Positions 47,904-58,176 of a stretch of DNA of 64,000 nucleotides are shown here, in pieces (position 1 is the stretch's first letter; each line of letters begins with the position of its first letter). The notes under the pieces were generated by a model that was not told the DNA's origin, ran no database searches, and saw nothing but the letters and a program-made list of their open reading frames with translations. The stretch comes from Sphingomonas koreensis. Its GTDB lineage: Bacteria > Pseudomonadota > Alphaproteobacteria > Sphingomonadales > Sphingomonadaceae. The DNA lies in contig RCZF01000007.1 of the NCBI GenBank assembly GCA_006438735.1, forward strand, positions 24,194 through 88,193, in the 5' to 3' direction. The position numbers and the translations under genes were made by a program.

Positions 47904-49485
47904 AATGCGCCTTGGCATCATAGAGCGTGGTGACGGTGATCGTCGCGACGCCTTGTTCTGCGGCGAATTTCTCGGTGTTCCGCCGCGCCTTGCCGCGCAC
48001 GAAAAACGGGATTTTGAGGAGCTCTCTTTCCGCTTCCGTCGTCCAGCCGCCATCGTCACTCTGGCCTTGTTCCGGGGCCCACTCATGCAGCGGCGAAGAC
48101 GCTGCTTGTTGCTCGGTGGATGCCGGAACGACTCCGGCATGACGGTTCGCCGTCGGCGCCGACCCATGCCCCAAATGGCTCGCGCCGCTGGCGTCCGAAA
48201 ACTCGAAATCGTCACGGAACATCGTCAGCAGATGTTCCTCCAGCCCCATCACCAGCGGATGGACCCAAGTGTCGAAAAGCACGTTCGCGCCCTCGAACCC
48301 CATTTGCGGCGAGTAGCGCGCCGGGAAATCTTGGACGTGCACCGGTGCCGAAATCACCGCGCAGGGAATGCGCAGCCGCTTGGCGATGTGGCGCTCCATC
48401 TGCGTGCCGAGCACCAGCTCGGGCTGGAGTGCGGCGATCGCTTCCTCGACCGCGAGGTAGTCGTCGGTGATCAGCGGCTCGACGCCGTAGAGCGCCGCTG
48501 CCGCGCGCAGATCGCGGGCGAATTCGCGGTTGTAGCAGCCCAGCCCGACGACCTCGAAGCCGAGCTCGTCGCGCGCCACGCGGGCGGCGGCGATCGCGTG
48601 CGTCGCATCGCCGAACACGAACACGCGCTTGCCGGTGAGATAGGTCGAATCGACCGAGCGGCTCCACCACGGCATATTAGAGGTATCGAGTGATGCGGCG
48701 GCATCGATGCCGGCAAGTGCGGCGACCTCGGCGATGAAATCGCGCGTCGCGCCGTAGCCGATCGGCACGGTGCGCACGGTCTTCTGGCCGAACGTCTTTT
48801 CCAGCCAGCGCACCGTGGTGTCGCCGATTTCGGGATAGAGCAGGATGTTGAAATCTGCCGCGCCGATCGTCGCGATCTCGGCCGGCGATGCGCCGAGCGG
48901 CGCCACCATATGAACATCGACGCCGAGCATATCGAGCAGCCGCGTCACCTCGATCACATCGTCGCGGTGGCGAAAGCCCAGCGCGGTCGGCCCGATCAGA
49001 TTGGCGCGGGGGCGGCGGCCGTCGCGCGGCGCCGGCCGGGCGTCCTTGTCGGCGAGCTTGCGCACCAGCTGATAGAAGGTTTCCGCCGCGCCCCAATTCT
49101 CCTTGCGCTGATAGCTCGGCAGCTCGAGCGCGACGACCGGGCAGGGCAGACGCATCGCCTCTGCGAGACCGGCGGGATCGTCCTGGATCAGTTCGGCGGT
49201 GCACGATGCGCCGACCAGCATCGCCTGCGGTTGAAACCGCGCATAGGCGTCGCGCGCGGCGCGCTGGAACAACTCGGCGGTATCCTTGCCGAGATCGCGC
49301 GCCTGAAACGTGGTGTAGGTGACCGGCGGCCGCTTGCCGCGGCGTTCGATCATCGTGAACAGCAGGTCGGCATAGGTATCGCCCTGCGGCGCGTGAAGCA
49401 CGTAGTGCACGCCTTCCATTGCCGTCGCGATCCTCATGGCTCCTACGTGCGGCGGGCCTTCATAGGTCCAGACGGTTAGCTGCAT
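47893..49485 (-). CDS. bchB: Light-independent protochlorophyllide reductase subunit B
   Basis: A 530-residue NifK-like catalytic subunit. [20 protein letters not shown] is the exact family start; [20 protein letters not shown] holds a cluster Cys; [20 protein letters not shown] and [15 protein letters not shown] follow. The C-terminal small domain ([20 protein letters not shown]) comes after a linker that is longer than usual and appears to derive from a palindromic repeat (48054-48145). It follows bchN by 4 bp. Confidence 0.96.
48054..48145. repeat. Palindromic repeat translated within the bchB linker
   Basis: Two motifs typical of dispersed alphaproteobacterial intergenic repeats lie here: GTCACTCTGGCCTTGTTCC at one end, and GATGCCGGAACGACTCCGGC at the other, whose core TGCCGGA-N5-TCCGGCA (48121-48139) is a perfect inverted repeat. 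The stretch is a multiple of three in effect: bchB stays open and reads [20 protein letters not shown] through it. Confidence 0.6.
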
Positions 49486-49489
49486 CGCC

Positions 49490-51315
<1,826 letters not shown>

Positions 51316-51368
51316 CGCTTCCCGCCTGCCTCTAGCCCGATCGAAGACTAGGTCAGCCCGTCATAAAG

Positions 51369-51386
51369 TGTCAACTGGAATTGACG
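51369..51386. promoter_or_regulatory. PpsR-like operator TGT-N12-ACG (bchF/aerR, site 1)
   Basis: TGTCAACTGGAATTGACG has one mismatch to TGT-N12-ACA. It is a near-perfect palindrome, TGTCAA-N6-TTGACG. It overlaps site 2 by two bases, unlike the 8-bp spaced bchC pair. Confidence 0.65.
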
Positions 51387-51402
51387 TCCAAAAAATTTTA
51401 CA
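51385..51402. promoter_or_regulatory. PpsR-like operator CGT-N12-ACA (bchF/aerR, site 2)
   Basis: CGTCCAAAAAATTTTACA has one mismatch to the consensus. The A/T-rich core could also form part of a promoter. Binding here would be 70 bp upstream of the bchF ATG. Confidence 0.6.
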
Positions 51403-51537
51403 TATGCTGCAACGCGGGATAGGTTGTGAGTTGTAAGGGGCGGCCGATGGGCATAACGTGCGAGTCGGGCGAGGCGGCAAAATATGGCGTCATGTCAGGT
51501 GCGCAGTGCGTTTGGACCAGGCTGGGGAGAGCCGGTT

Positions 51538-52437
51538 ATGCCGTCGATTACCGAGTTTCAAAAAAAACCATCGGTCGCTCACAACGCCAATTTTGGCCGC
51601 AATCAAGAAAGCCGATCCGATCGCCTCGCGGCATTTCGCGTGCGCGCGGATGTGCAATACGAGCGATCGCTTTCGAAACTGATCGAAAGCGAAATCATTC
51701 CCCGTCTGATGGTCGCGCACATGGGCGACTCCGGTCCCGTTGGCGAGCACGCCGGCGCATCGACGATCAGCGCTGCCGAGGTCGAGGCCTTCGCCCCGAT
51801 GACGCTTCAGATCGAAGCGGATACGCTGCTCGATCATGTCGAGCGCTTGCTCCATCGCGGCGTTTCGGTGGAAACGGTGCTGATCGATTTGCTGGCCCCT
51901 GCGGCGCGGATCCTCGGCGAGTTCTGGGAAGACGATCGCTGCGATTTCGTCGATGTGACGATGGGGCTGTGGCGGCTCCAGGAAGTAGTGCACGAGCTTG
52001 CCGCCCGCTTGCCGGCCGATCGCCAGAGCAGCGAGCGGCGTGCGTTGTTTGCCGCGATGCCGGGCGATCATCACAGCTTCGGCGCGGTCGTCGTCGACGA
52101 ACTGTTCTGCCGGGCGGGCTGGATCACCGATCGCCTCAGCGAAGCGGAGACTGCCGATTTGGTGGCCCGGGTCTCATCGGAATGGTTCGATCTGGTCGGA
52201 TTGACGATCAGTCTCGATTGCCATATTGGCGCGCTGCCTTCGGTTATCGTTGCGCTGCGCAATGCATCCCGAAATCCCCAACTGTGCGTGATGGTGGGCG
52301 GCCGGATTTTCGTCCGCGATCCCGCACTCGCCGCGCAAGTGGGGGCCGATGGGACGGCGAGCGATGCGAAGCTTGCCGTCAAGGTGGCTGCAGGATTGGT
52401 CAACGCGGTGGAGCGCGAGCCGATCGACTGCGGCTAA
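51538..52437 (+). CDS. aerR: AerR/PpaA-type cobalamin-binding antirepressor
   Basis: A 299-residue regulator that in Rhodobacter binds B12 and modulates PpsR/CrtJ activity. A helical domain (about 85-165: LLDHVERLLHRGVSVETVLI, FWEDDRCDFVDVTMGLWRL) is followed by a B12-binding Rossmann domain with the lower-ligand motif DHHSFG at 177-182 and LVGLTISLDCHIGALPSVIV. The start at 51538 follows GGGGAGAG; an upstream ATG at 51484 has no ribosome site. It is directly upstream of ppsR (33-bp gap), the usual antirepressor-repressor pair. Confidence 0.9.
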   Translation: MPSITEFQKKPSVAHNANFGRNQESRSDRLAAFRVRADVQYERSLSKLIESEIIPRLMVAHMGDSGPVGEHAGASTISAAEVEAFAPMTLQIEADTLLDHVERLLHRGVSVETVLIDLLAPAARILGEFWEDDRCDFVDVTMGLWRLQEVVHELAARLPADRQSSERRALFAAMPGDHHSFGAVVVDELFCRAGWITDRLSEAETADLVARVSSEWFDLVGLTISLDCHIGALPSVIVALRNASRNPQLCVMVGGRIFVRDPALAAQVGADGTASDAKLAVKVAAGLVNAVEREPIDCG

Positions 52438-52470
52438 ACAGATGTTTCCCAGGAGCGTTGCGGGTCGGCG

Positions 52471-53901
52471 ATGAATAAGCATCACCCACCATCCGGGCAG
52501 AGCGCCTTTGCCGCTCCCGATGAACTGCCGGGTTCCCTCAGCGCACGCGTCGCTGCATCCGTGCTCGCCGCAGTGGGCGATGTTGCATTCGTGCTCGATG
52601 CCGAGGGCACGATTCTCGACGCAGCGGTATCGAATGTCGAGCTCGCGCCGCACGGCTTTGCCAATTGGGCGGGACGGGGCTGGGCCGACACCGTGACCGA
52701 CGAAAGCAAGGGCAAGATCCCGGAAATGCTTGCCGCCGCCGCGACCGGCGGCGCGGCGCGCTGGCGCCAGGTCAACCATCTCTCCCCCGCCGGCGAAGTG
52801 CCGGTGCGGTATCTGGTGATGGGGCTGGGCGATCACGGCCGGCTGATCGCGATCGGCCGCGACATGCGCGTGGCGGCCGCGATCCAGCAGCGGCTGTTGC
52901 AGACGCAGCAGTCGCTCGAGCGCGATTACATCCGGCTGCGCCAGGCCGAAGCGCGCTATCGCCTGCTGTTCGATATGGCCTCCGAGCCGGTGTTGATCGT
53001 CGATGCTGCGACACGCCGGATCCGCGAGGCCAATCCCGCAAGCTACCGCGTGCTCGGCGCCAAGGAGGGCGCGCTCGCCGATCAGCCGGTCAGCTCGATC
53101 GTCGATCCGCAGGACCGTGAGTTGTTCGTCGCGCATCTCGGCGCCGCCGAGGCGGCAGACGATCTGCGGCCGGTGACGGTGCGGCTCAAACATGGCCATG
53201 ATGAAGCGCGGATTTCGGCGCGGCTGTTCCGCCAGGCGCGCACGGCGTTGCTCGTCGTCAAGATCGCCGCGGTCGAAGTCGGGAACGCCGGGCGCGAATT
53301 CGATGCCACGCTGAGCGACGTGATCGAGCATATGCCGGATGCATTCGTGCTCGCCGATAGCGACCTCAACGTGCTTACCGCCAACGCCGCGTTCGTCGAG
53401 CTGACCGAAATGTCCTCCGCCGACCGGGTCAACGGCGCGCGACTCGGTGCCTGGCTCGGGCGGCCTGGCATCGATCTCGAACTGATCGTCGGGCAATTGC
53501 GCGAGCACGGATCGGTGCGCAACGTCGCGACGATCATGCGCGGCGCGGCCGGCGGGCAGGAAGAAATCGAGGTTTCGGGAGTCGTCGCCCCGCGCGAGGA
53601 AGGCGATTGCTACGGCTTCACGATCCGCAACGTCGGCCGCCGCCTGCGCGGCGCGCCAAGCGCGGAACGCGGGTTGCCCCGATCGGTCGAGCAGCTCACC
53701 GAGCTGGTCGGCCGGATGTCGCTCAAGGACATCGTGCGCGAGAGCACCGATCTGATCGAGCGTCTGTGCATCGAAGCTGCGCTGGCCTATACGTCGGACA
53801 ATCGCGCCTCGGCCGCGGAAATCCTCGGCGTCAGCCGCCAAAGCCTTTATTCCAAGCTCCATCGACACGGGATCGGCAATCTGGTTTCCGGCGTCAGCTA
53901 A
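52471..53901 (+). CDS. ppsR: Transcriptional regulator PpsR/CrtJ
   Basis: A 476-residue redox/light-responsive repressor of photosynthesis genes that binds TGT-N12-ACA. It has an N-terminal PAS-like domain (about 30-135), a Q-rich linker helix (QQRLLQTQQSLERDYIRLR), PAS1 (about 160-265), PAS2 (about 280-390) and a Fis-type HTH (NRASAAEILGVSRQSLYSKL). Only two Cys are present, Cys380 and Cys433. Cys433 sits just before the HTH as does Cys420/424 of CrtJ/PpsR, whereas the linker Cys (249/251) has no counterpart. It is followed by a PpsR-like site and bchG. Confidence 0.95.
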   Translation: MNKHHPPSGQSAFAAPDELPGSLSARVAASVLAAVGDVAFVLDAEGTILDAAVSNVELAPHGFANWAGRGWADTVTDESKGKIPEMLAAAATGGAARWRQVNHLSPAGEVPVRYLVMGLGDHGRLIAIGRDMRVAAAIQQRLLQTQQSLERDYIRLRQAEARYRLLFDMASEPVLIVDAATRRIREANPASYRVLGAKEGALADQPVSSIVDPQDRELFVAHLGAAEAADDLRPVTVRLKHGHDEARISARLFRQARTALLVVKIAAVEVGNAGREFDATLSDVIEHMPDAFVLADSDLNVLTANAAFVELTEMSSADRVNGARLGAWLGRPGIDLELIVGQLREHGSVRNVATIMRGAAGGQEEIEVSGVVAPREEGDCYGFTIRNVGRRLRGAPSAERGLPRSVEQLTELVGRMSLKDIVRESTDLIERLCIEAALAYTSDNRASAAEILGVSRQSLYSKLHRHGIGNLVSGVS

Positions 53902-53926
53902 CGTCAGTGTTTTGAGACAAAATGAG

Positions 53927-53944
53927 TGTCAATTCTGTTTGACG
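53927..53944. promoter_or_regulatory. PpsR-like operator TGT-N12-ACG (bchG)
   Basis: TGTCAATTCTGTTTGACG, one mismatch to TGT-N12-ACA, in the 72-bp gap between ppsR and bchG. It ends 29 bp before the bchG ATG. Confidence 0.65.
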
Positions 53945-53973
53945 CTTGTTGGTGCCCGGCCTAGCCTCCTGAC

Positions 53974-54882
53974 ATGGTTCGATCGACGACATCGACGCTC
54001 GCCACCCCGCCGCCGCGCTGGCGCGATGTCCTCGAATTGCTCAAGCCGATCACTTGGTTTCCGCCGATCTGGGCGTTCATGTGCGGTGTCGTCTCGTCGG
54101 GTGTTTCGCTTGGCGAGCGCTGGCCGTTCCTGATCGCCGGCGTCTTGCTCACGGGGCCGCTGGTGTGCGGCACTAGCCAGGCCTGCAACGATTGGTTCGA
54201 TCGCCATGTCGATGCGATCAACGAGCCCAACCGGCCGATCCCGTCTGGCCGGATTGCCGGCCATTGGGGTCTGTGGATCGCCGGCATTGGCACCGCGTTG
54301 TCGCTGGTCGTTGCCTCGGCGACCGGGCGGTGGGTGCTGGCGGCGACCGCGCTGGGCCTGGTGTGCGCTTGGATTTACAGCGCGCCGCCGCTCCGGCTGA
54401 AAGCGAGCGGGCTGTGGGGCCCGGCGATCGTCGCGCTGACCTATGAGGGGCTGACCTGGTTCACTGGCGCCAGCGTGATGGCGGGGGCGCTGCCGCCGCC
54501 CGCGGTGCTCGCGGTGCTCGGCCTGTATAGCGCTGGCGCCTACGGCATCATGACGCTCAACGATTTCAAGGCAGTCGAGGGGGATGTCGCCACCGGCGTG
54601 CGCTCGCTGCCGGTGGTGATGGGGGTCGGTCCGGCGGCGCGGCTGGCCTGCGTCGTGATGGCGGCGCCGCAACTCGTGGTTGTCGCGCTGCTGCTGCACT
54701 GGGGTCACCGCGCCGTCGCCGCCGCCGTCGGCGCGCTGCTGATCGGCCAATTACTGCTGATGATTCGGCTGCTGCGCGATCCGCGCCGGCATACGCCCTG
54801 GTATAATGCCACCGGCACCACACTCTATGTGTTCGGCATGCTGGCTGCGGCATTTGGGCTCGGCGGGGTCGCCGGGCTGTGA
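53974..54882 (+). CDS. bchG: Bacteriochlorophyll a synthase (geranylgeranyl transferase)
   Basis: A 302-residue UbiA-family prenyltransferase with about nine helices, attaching geranylgeranyl or phytyl diphosphate to bacteriochlorophyllide a. LELLKPITWFPPIWAFMCGV is the family start, the first Asp-rich motif is NDWFDRHVDAINEPNRPIPS and the second is TLNDFKAVEGDVATGVRSLP. Length is normal. It overlaps the PucC-like gene by 4 bp (GTGA). Confidence 0.96.
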   Translation: MVRSTTSTLATPPPRWRDVLELLKPITWFPPIWAFMCGVVSSGVSLGERWPFLIAGVLLTGPLVCGTSQACNDWFDRHVDAINEPNRPIPSGRIAGHWGLWIAGIGTALSLVVASATGRWVLAATALGLVCAWIYSAPPLRLKASGLWGPAIVALTYEGLTWFTGASVMAGALPPPAVLAVLGLYSAGAYGIMTLNDFKAVEGDVATGVRSLPVVMGVGPAARLACVVMAAPQLVVVALLLHWGHRAVAAAVGALLIGQLLLMIRLLRDPRRHTPWYNATGTTLYVFGMLAAAFGLGGVAGL

Positions 54883-56207
54883 CGCGGGCACCGCTCGGCT
54901 GGGGTGCGATCGTCCGGCTCGGGCTTGTGCAGAGCGCGATCGGCGCGGTGGTGATGCTGGCGACATCGTTGCTCAATCGGGTGATGGTCGTGGAATTTGC
55001 GCTGCCGGCGGCGCTGCCGGCCGGGCTGGTCGCCTGGCATTATGCGGTGCAATTGTCGCGGCCGGCCTGGGGCCACGGCTCCGATCGCGGCCGGCGGCGG
55101 ACGCCGTGGATCGTCGGCGGGATGGCGGTGCTGTCGCTCGGCGCGCTGCTGGCGGTCGATGCGATCACGCTGCTGGCGGCGCGGTCGCCGGTCGGCTTCG
55201 TGCTGGCGATCCTGGCCTTCACCATGATCGGCGCGGGGGTCGGCGCGGCGGGAACGTCGTTGCTGGCCCTGCTGGCGACCAGTGTCGCGCCGGCAAGGCG
55301 TGCGGCGGCGGCATCGATCACCTGGATCATGATGGTCGCCGGCATCGTCGTCACGGCAGGCGTGGCGGGCAGCCTGATCGACCCCTTCTCCATCCGCCGC
55401 TTGTCGCTGGTCGCCGGCGGCGTCGCGCTGGGCGCGTTCGCGCTGTCGCTGATCGCCGTCTGGGGCATCGAGGGGCCAGCCACCGCTGTGCTGCCATCCG
55501 AACCAGAAGCGGCGCCACCGATCGGCTTTCGCGCGGCGCTCGGCGAGCTGTGGGCCGATGCCGACGCGCGGCATTTCACCATCTTCGTGTTCATGTCGAT
55601 GCTCGCTTATTCGATGCAGGACATGATCCTGGAACCGTTTGCCGGGCTGATGTTCGCTTATACCCCAGGCCAGTCGACGCAATTGTCGGCAGTCCAGCAC
55701 GGCGGGGTGCTGGCGGGGATGATTTTGGTCGGCGTCGGCGGCAGCGCCTTTGGGGGGCGCAATGCGGAGGGCATGCGGCGCTGGATCGTCGGCGGGTGCC
55801 TGGGCTCGGCGCTGGCGCTGGCGGGATTGGTTATGGCGGCGCGGATCGGCCCGGCCTGGCCGCTCGCCGCGAACATCGCCTTGCTCGGTTTCGCCAATGG
55901 CGTTTTCGCAGTCGCCGCGATCGGCGCGATGATGGGACTCGCCGGTGCGGGCAACGGGCGGCGCGAGGGCATCCGCATGGGCGTGTGGGGCGCGTCGCAG
56001 GCGATCGCCTTCGGCCTCGGCGGGCTGATCGGTGCCGTCGGTGTCGATGCCGGCCGCGCGCTGACCGGCACGACCGCGACGGCGTTCATGGCGGTATTCG
56101 GCGCGGAGGCGGTGTTGTTCATCGCCGCCGCGATTTTTTCGTTGCGCGCCGCGTCGCCGCGCACCGGCGCGAGCAGGCTGGCGGCGATGGGGAGTTTGGC
56201 GACATGA
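54879..56207 (+). CDS. PucC-family major facilitator (BchG-linked, Bch2-like)
   Basis: A 442-residue 12-helix protein of the PucC/LhaA/Bch2 family. Signature: LGLVQSAIGAVVMLATSLLN, NRVMVVEFALPAALPAGLVA, SRPAWGHGSDRGRRRTPWIV and SMQDMILEPFAGLMFAYTPG. Between bchG and bchP, its homologues (called bch2, orf428 or pucC-like) may carry chlorophyll between synthase and assembly, inferred from family. GTG start coupled to bchG; overlaps bchP by 4 bp. Confidence 0.9.
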   Translation: MTRAPLGWGAIVRLGLVQSAIGAVVMLATSLLNRVMVVEFALPAALPAGLVAWHYAVQLSRPAWGHGSDRGRRRTPWIVGGMAVLSLGALLAVDAITLLAARSPVGFVLAILAFTMIGAGVGAAGTSLLALLATSVAPARRAAAASITWIMMVAGIVVTAGVAGSLIDPFSIRRLSLVAGGVALGAFALSLIAVWGIEGPATAVLPSEPEAAPPIGFRAALGELWADADARHFTIFVFMSMLAYSMQDMILEPFAGLMFAYTPGQSTQLSAVQHGGVLAGMILVGVGGSAFGGRNAEGMRRWIVGGCLGSALALAGLVMAARIGPAWPLAANIALLGFANGVFAVAAIGAMMGLAGAGNGRREGIRMGVWGASQAIAFGLGGLIGAVGVDAGRALTGTTATAFMAVFGAEAVLFIAAAIFSLRAASPRTGASRLAAMGSLAT

Positions 56208-57391
56208 TTGACGGTATAGAGCAGGACGTTGTCGTCGTCGGCGGCGGTCCTTCCGGGGCGACCGCGGCGACCGATCTGGCGGCGAAAGGGCGGCGCGTTC
56301 TGCTGCTCGATCGCGCCGGCCGGATCAAGCCGTGTGGCGGCGCGATCCCGCCGCGGCTGATCCGCGATTTCGCCATTCCCGATCACCTCTTGGTCGGCCG
56401 CGCCACCTCGGCTCGGATGATCGCGCCATCCGATCGTTCGGTCGATATGCCGGTCGGCGACGGCTTTGTCGGCATGGTCGATCGCGACAGTTTTGACGAA
56501 TGGCTGCGCGCGCGCGCGGCATCGACGGGCGCCGAACGTCGCACCGGCACCTTCGAGCGGATCGAGCGCGACGACGATGGCTGCGCCGTCGTCGTTTATA
56601 CAGAAGTGCGCGGCGGTGCCGAAATCCGGGTTCGCACCAAAAGCGTGATCGGCGCCGATGGCGCGCGATCGGGGGTCGCGCGCGCGGTGCTCAAGGGCGC
56701 CGACCGCGTGCCCTGCGTGTTCGCCTATCATGAGGTCATCCGATCGCCGGCGCTCGGCGATCCTGCGTTCGATCGGAGCCGGTGCGACGTTGTCTATCAG
56801 GGTGAGTTTTCCCCTGATTTCTATGCCTGGGTGTTTCCGCATGGCGATACCGCGAGCATCGGTGTCGGCAGCGCCAACAAGGGTTTCGCGCTGCGCGATT
56901 CGGTCGCCCGTTTGCGCGCCAAGAACGGGCTCGACGGATGCGAGACGATCCGCCGCGAAGGCGCGCCGATCCCGCTCAAGCCGCTCAAGCGATGGGATAA
57001 CGGCCGCGACATCGTCGTCGCCGGCGATGCCGCCGGGGTGGTCGCCCCCGCCTCGGGCGAGGGTATTTATTACGCGATGACGGGCGGACGGTGTGCCGCC
57101 GAGGCGGTCGACCGCTTCCTCGCCACCGGCGACGCCCGTGCGCTCAAGCTGGCGCGCAAGCGCTTTATGCGCGCGCACGGCCGGGTGTTCTGGATATTGG
57201 GGATGATGCAATATTTCTGGTATCGCAGCGACAAGCGGCGCGAGCGCTTCGTCAAGATTTGCGAGGATCCCGATGTCCAGCATCTCACTTGGGAAGCCTA
57301 TATGAACAAGGAATTGGTGCGCGCCCGGCCGATGGCGCACGCGCGCATCTTCTTCAACGATATGAGGCACTTGTTGGGATCGGCGGCCTGA
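56204..57391 (+). CDS. bchP: Geranylgeranyl reductase (bacteriochlorophyll esterifying alcohol)
   Basis: A 395-residue FAD-dependent reductase converting the geranylgeranyl tail to phytyl. N-terminal VVVVGGGPSGATAATDLAAK; RIKPCGGAIPPRLI (Cys-rich loop of the family); second FAD motif VVAGDAAGVVAPASGEGIYY; end ARPMAHARIFFNDMRHLLGS. ATG 56204 overlaps the upstream stop and has GGGGAG ahead; upstream codons in the same frame are shadow. Length is normal. Confidence 0.96.
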   Translation: MIDGIEQDVVVVGGGPSGATAATDLAAKGRRVLLLDRAGRIKPCGGAIPPRLIRDFAIPDHLLVGRATSARMIAPSDRSVDMPVGDGFVGMVDRDSFDEWLRARAASTGAERRTGTFERIERDDDGCAVVVYTEVRGGAEIRVRTKSVIGADGARSGVARAVLKGADRVPCVFAYHEVIRSPALGDPAFDRSRCDVVYQGEFSPDFYAWVFPHGDTASIGVGSANKGFALRDSVARLRAKNGLDGCETIRREGAPIPLKPLKRWDNGRDIVVAGDAAGVVAPASGEGIYYAMTGGRCAAEAVDRFLATGDARALKLARKRFMRAHGRVFWILGMMQYFWYRSDKRRERFVKICEDPDVQHLTWEAYMNKELVRARPMAHARIFFNDMRHLLGSAA

Positions 57392-57396
57392 GCGTG

Positions 57397-57879
57397 ATGA
57401 GCCGGGCATGGCTGCTCCCCATCGTGATCGCGGCGGTGGCAGCGCTGATGACCGCGATCGTCGGCGCCACCATCACCGAGATCGGGCCGTGGTATCACAG
57501 CCTGATCCAACCGCGCTGGGCGCCGCCCTACGCGGCCTACGGCGTCGCCTGGACGGCGATCTACGCCTTCACCGCGATCGCCGCCGTCACGGGTTGGCGA
57601 GCGATGCCGCATACCGCGGAGGCCGATTGGCTGATCGGCCTATTTGCGCTCAACGGTTTCCTCAACATCTTGTGGAGCTTGTTGTTCTTCCGCCTTCACC
57701 GGCCAGATTGGGCGGTAATAGAGGTGATCGCCCTTTGGCTGTCGGTGGCCTTGTTGCTGGTGATCATCTGGCGCCGATCGATCCCGGGCGCGCTCTTGTT
57801 GCTGCCCTATCTCTGTTGGGTGACGTTTGCGGGCTATCTCAACATGACGATCGTTCATCTGAACGGACCGTTCGCCTGA
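57397..57879 (+). CDS. tspO: TspO/MBR-family protein (second copy)
   Basis: A 160-residue five-helix TspO. Motifs: GPWYHSLIQPRWAPPYAAYG, VAWTAIYAFTAIAAVTGW, LFALNGFLNILWSLLFFRLH, RPDWAVIEVIALWLSVALL and LLPYLCWVTFAGYLNMTIV. It is clearly related to, but not identical with, the copy next to bchI. It lies 5 bp after bchP and is likely co-transcribed with bchG-bchP. Porphyrin or bilin handling and regulation are known for the family. The start at ATG 57397 follows a GTG in frame. Confidence 0.92.
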   Translation: MSRAWLLPIVIAAVAALMTAIVGATITEIGPWYHSLIQPRWAPPYAAYGVAWTAIYAFTAIAAVTGWRAMPHTAEADWLIGLFALNGFLNILWSLLFFRLHRPDWAVIEVIALWLSVALLLVIIWRRSIPGALLLLPYLCWVTFAGYLNMTIVHLNGPFA

Positions 57880-57889
57880 TCTCCGCCCG

Positions 57890-58138
57890 ATGACCTGGCT
57901 GTTCGCCACCGGCCATGCCGTCGATGTCGTGCTGGCGGTGCTGCTGGTCGAATTTATCTGGCTCACCGCAAAGGGCGGCTGGCGCGTCAGTGACGCGCTC
58001 TTCCGGGTGCTGCCCGGGGCGCTGATGCTCGTCGCGTTGCGCGGGGCGCTGATCGGACTGGATTGGCGCTGGATCGCGCTGCCGCTGGCGCTGTCTTTCC
58101 CCGCGCATATCGCCGATCTGGCGCGGCGCGGCCGCTGA
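57890..58138 (+). CDS. Small membrane protein, end of the bchG operon
   Basis: An 82-residue protein with two to three helices (LFATGHAVDVVLAVLLVEFI; VLPGALMLVALRGALIGLDW) and a basic end (IADLARRGR). It lies 10 bp after the second tspO and a strong terminator follows within 7 bp, so it is the last gene of the bchG transcript. Unrecognised family; a membrane helper is the most that can be said. Confidence 0.7.
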   Translation: MTWLFATGHAVDVVLAVLLVEFIWLTAKGGWRVSDALFRVLPGALMLVALRGALIGLDWRWIALPLALSFPAHIADLARRGR

Positions 58139-58144
58139 GGTAAG

Positions 58145-58173
58145 GCCCCGGGCGCGGTGGCCCGGGGCGTTTT
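58145..58173 (+). terminator. Rho-independent terminator after the bchG operon
   Basis: GCCCCGGGC (58145-58153) and GCCCGGGGC (58160-58168) form a perfect 9-bp GC stem with a 6-base loop, followed by GTTTT. It lies 7 bp beyond the last gene and 4 bp before the stop of the convergent cytochrome gene, so it ends the rightward photosynthesis transcript. Confidence 0.8.
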
Positions 58174-58176
58174 GGC

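Larger units (their letters stand above)
51316..51537. other. Divergent bchF/aerR regulatory region
   Basis: 222 bp with no gene. It carries two overlapping PpsR-like operators (51369-51402) with an AAAAAATTTTA tract inside the second. The rest, up to aerR, ends in GGGGAGAG just before the aerR ATG. The operators can control the long bch/puh operon leftward and aerR (possibly with ppsR) rightward. Confidence 0.6.
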
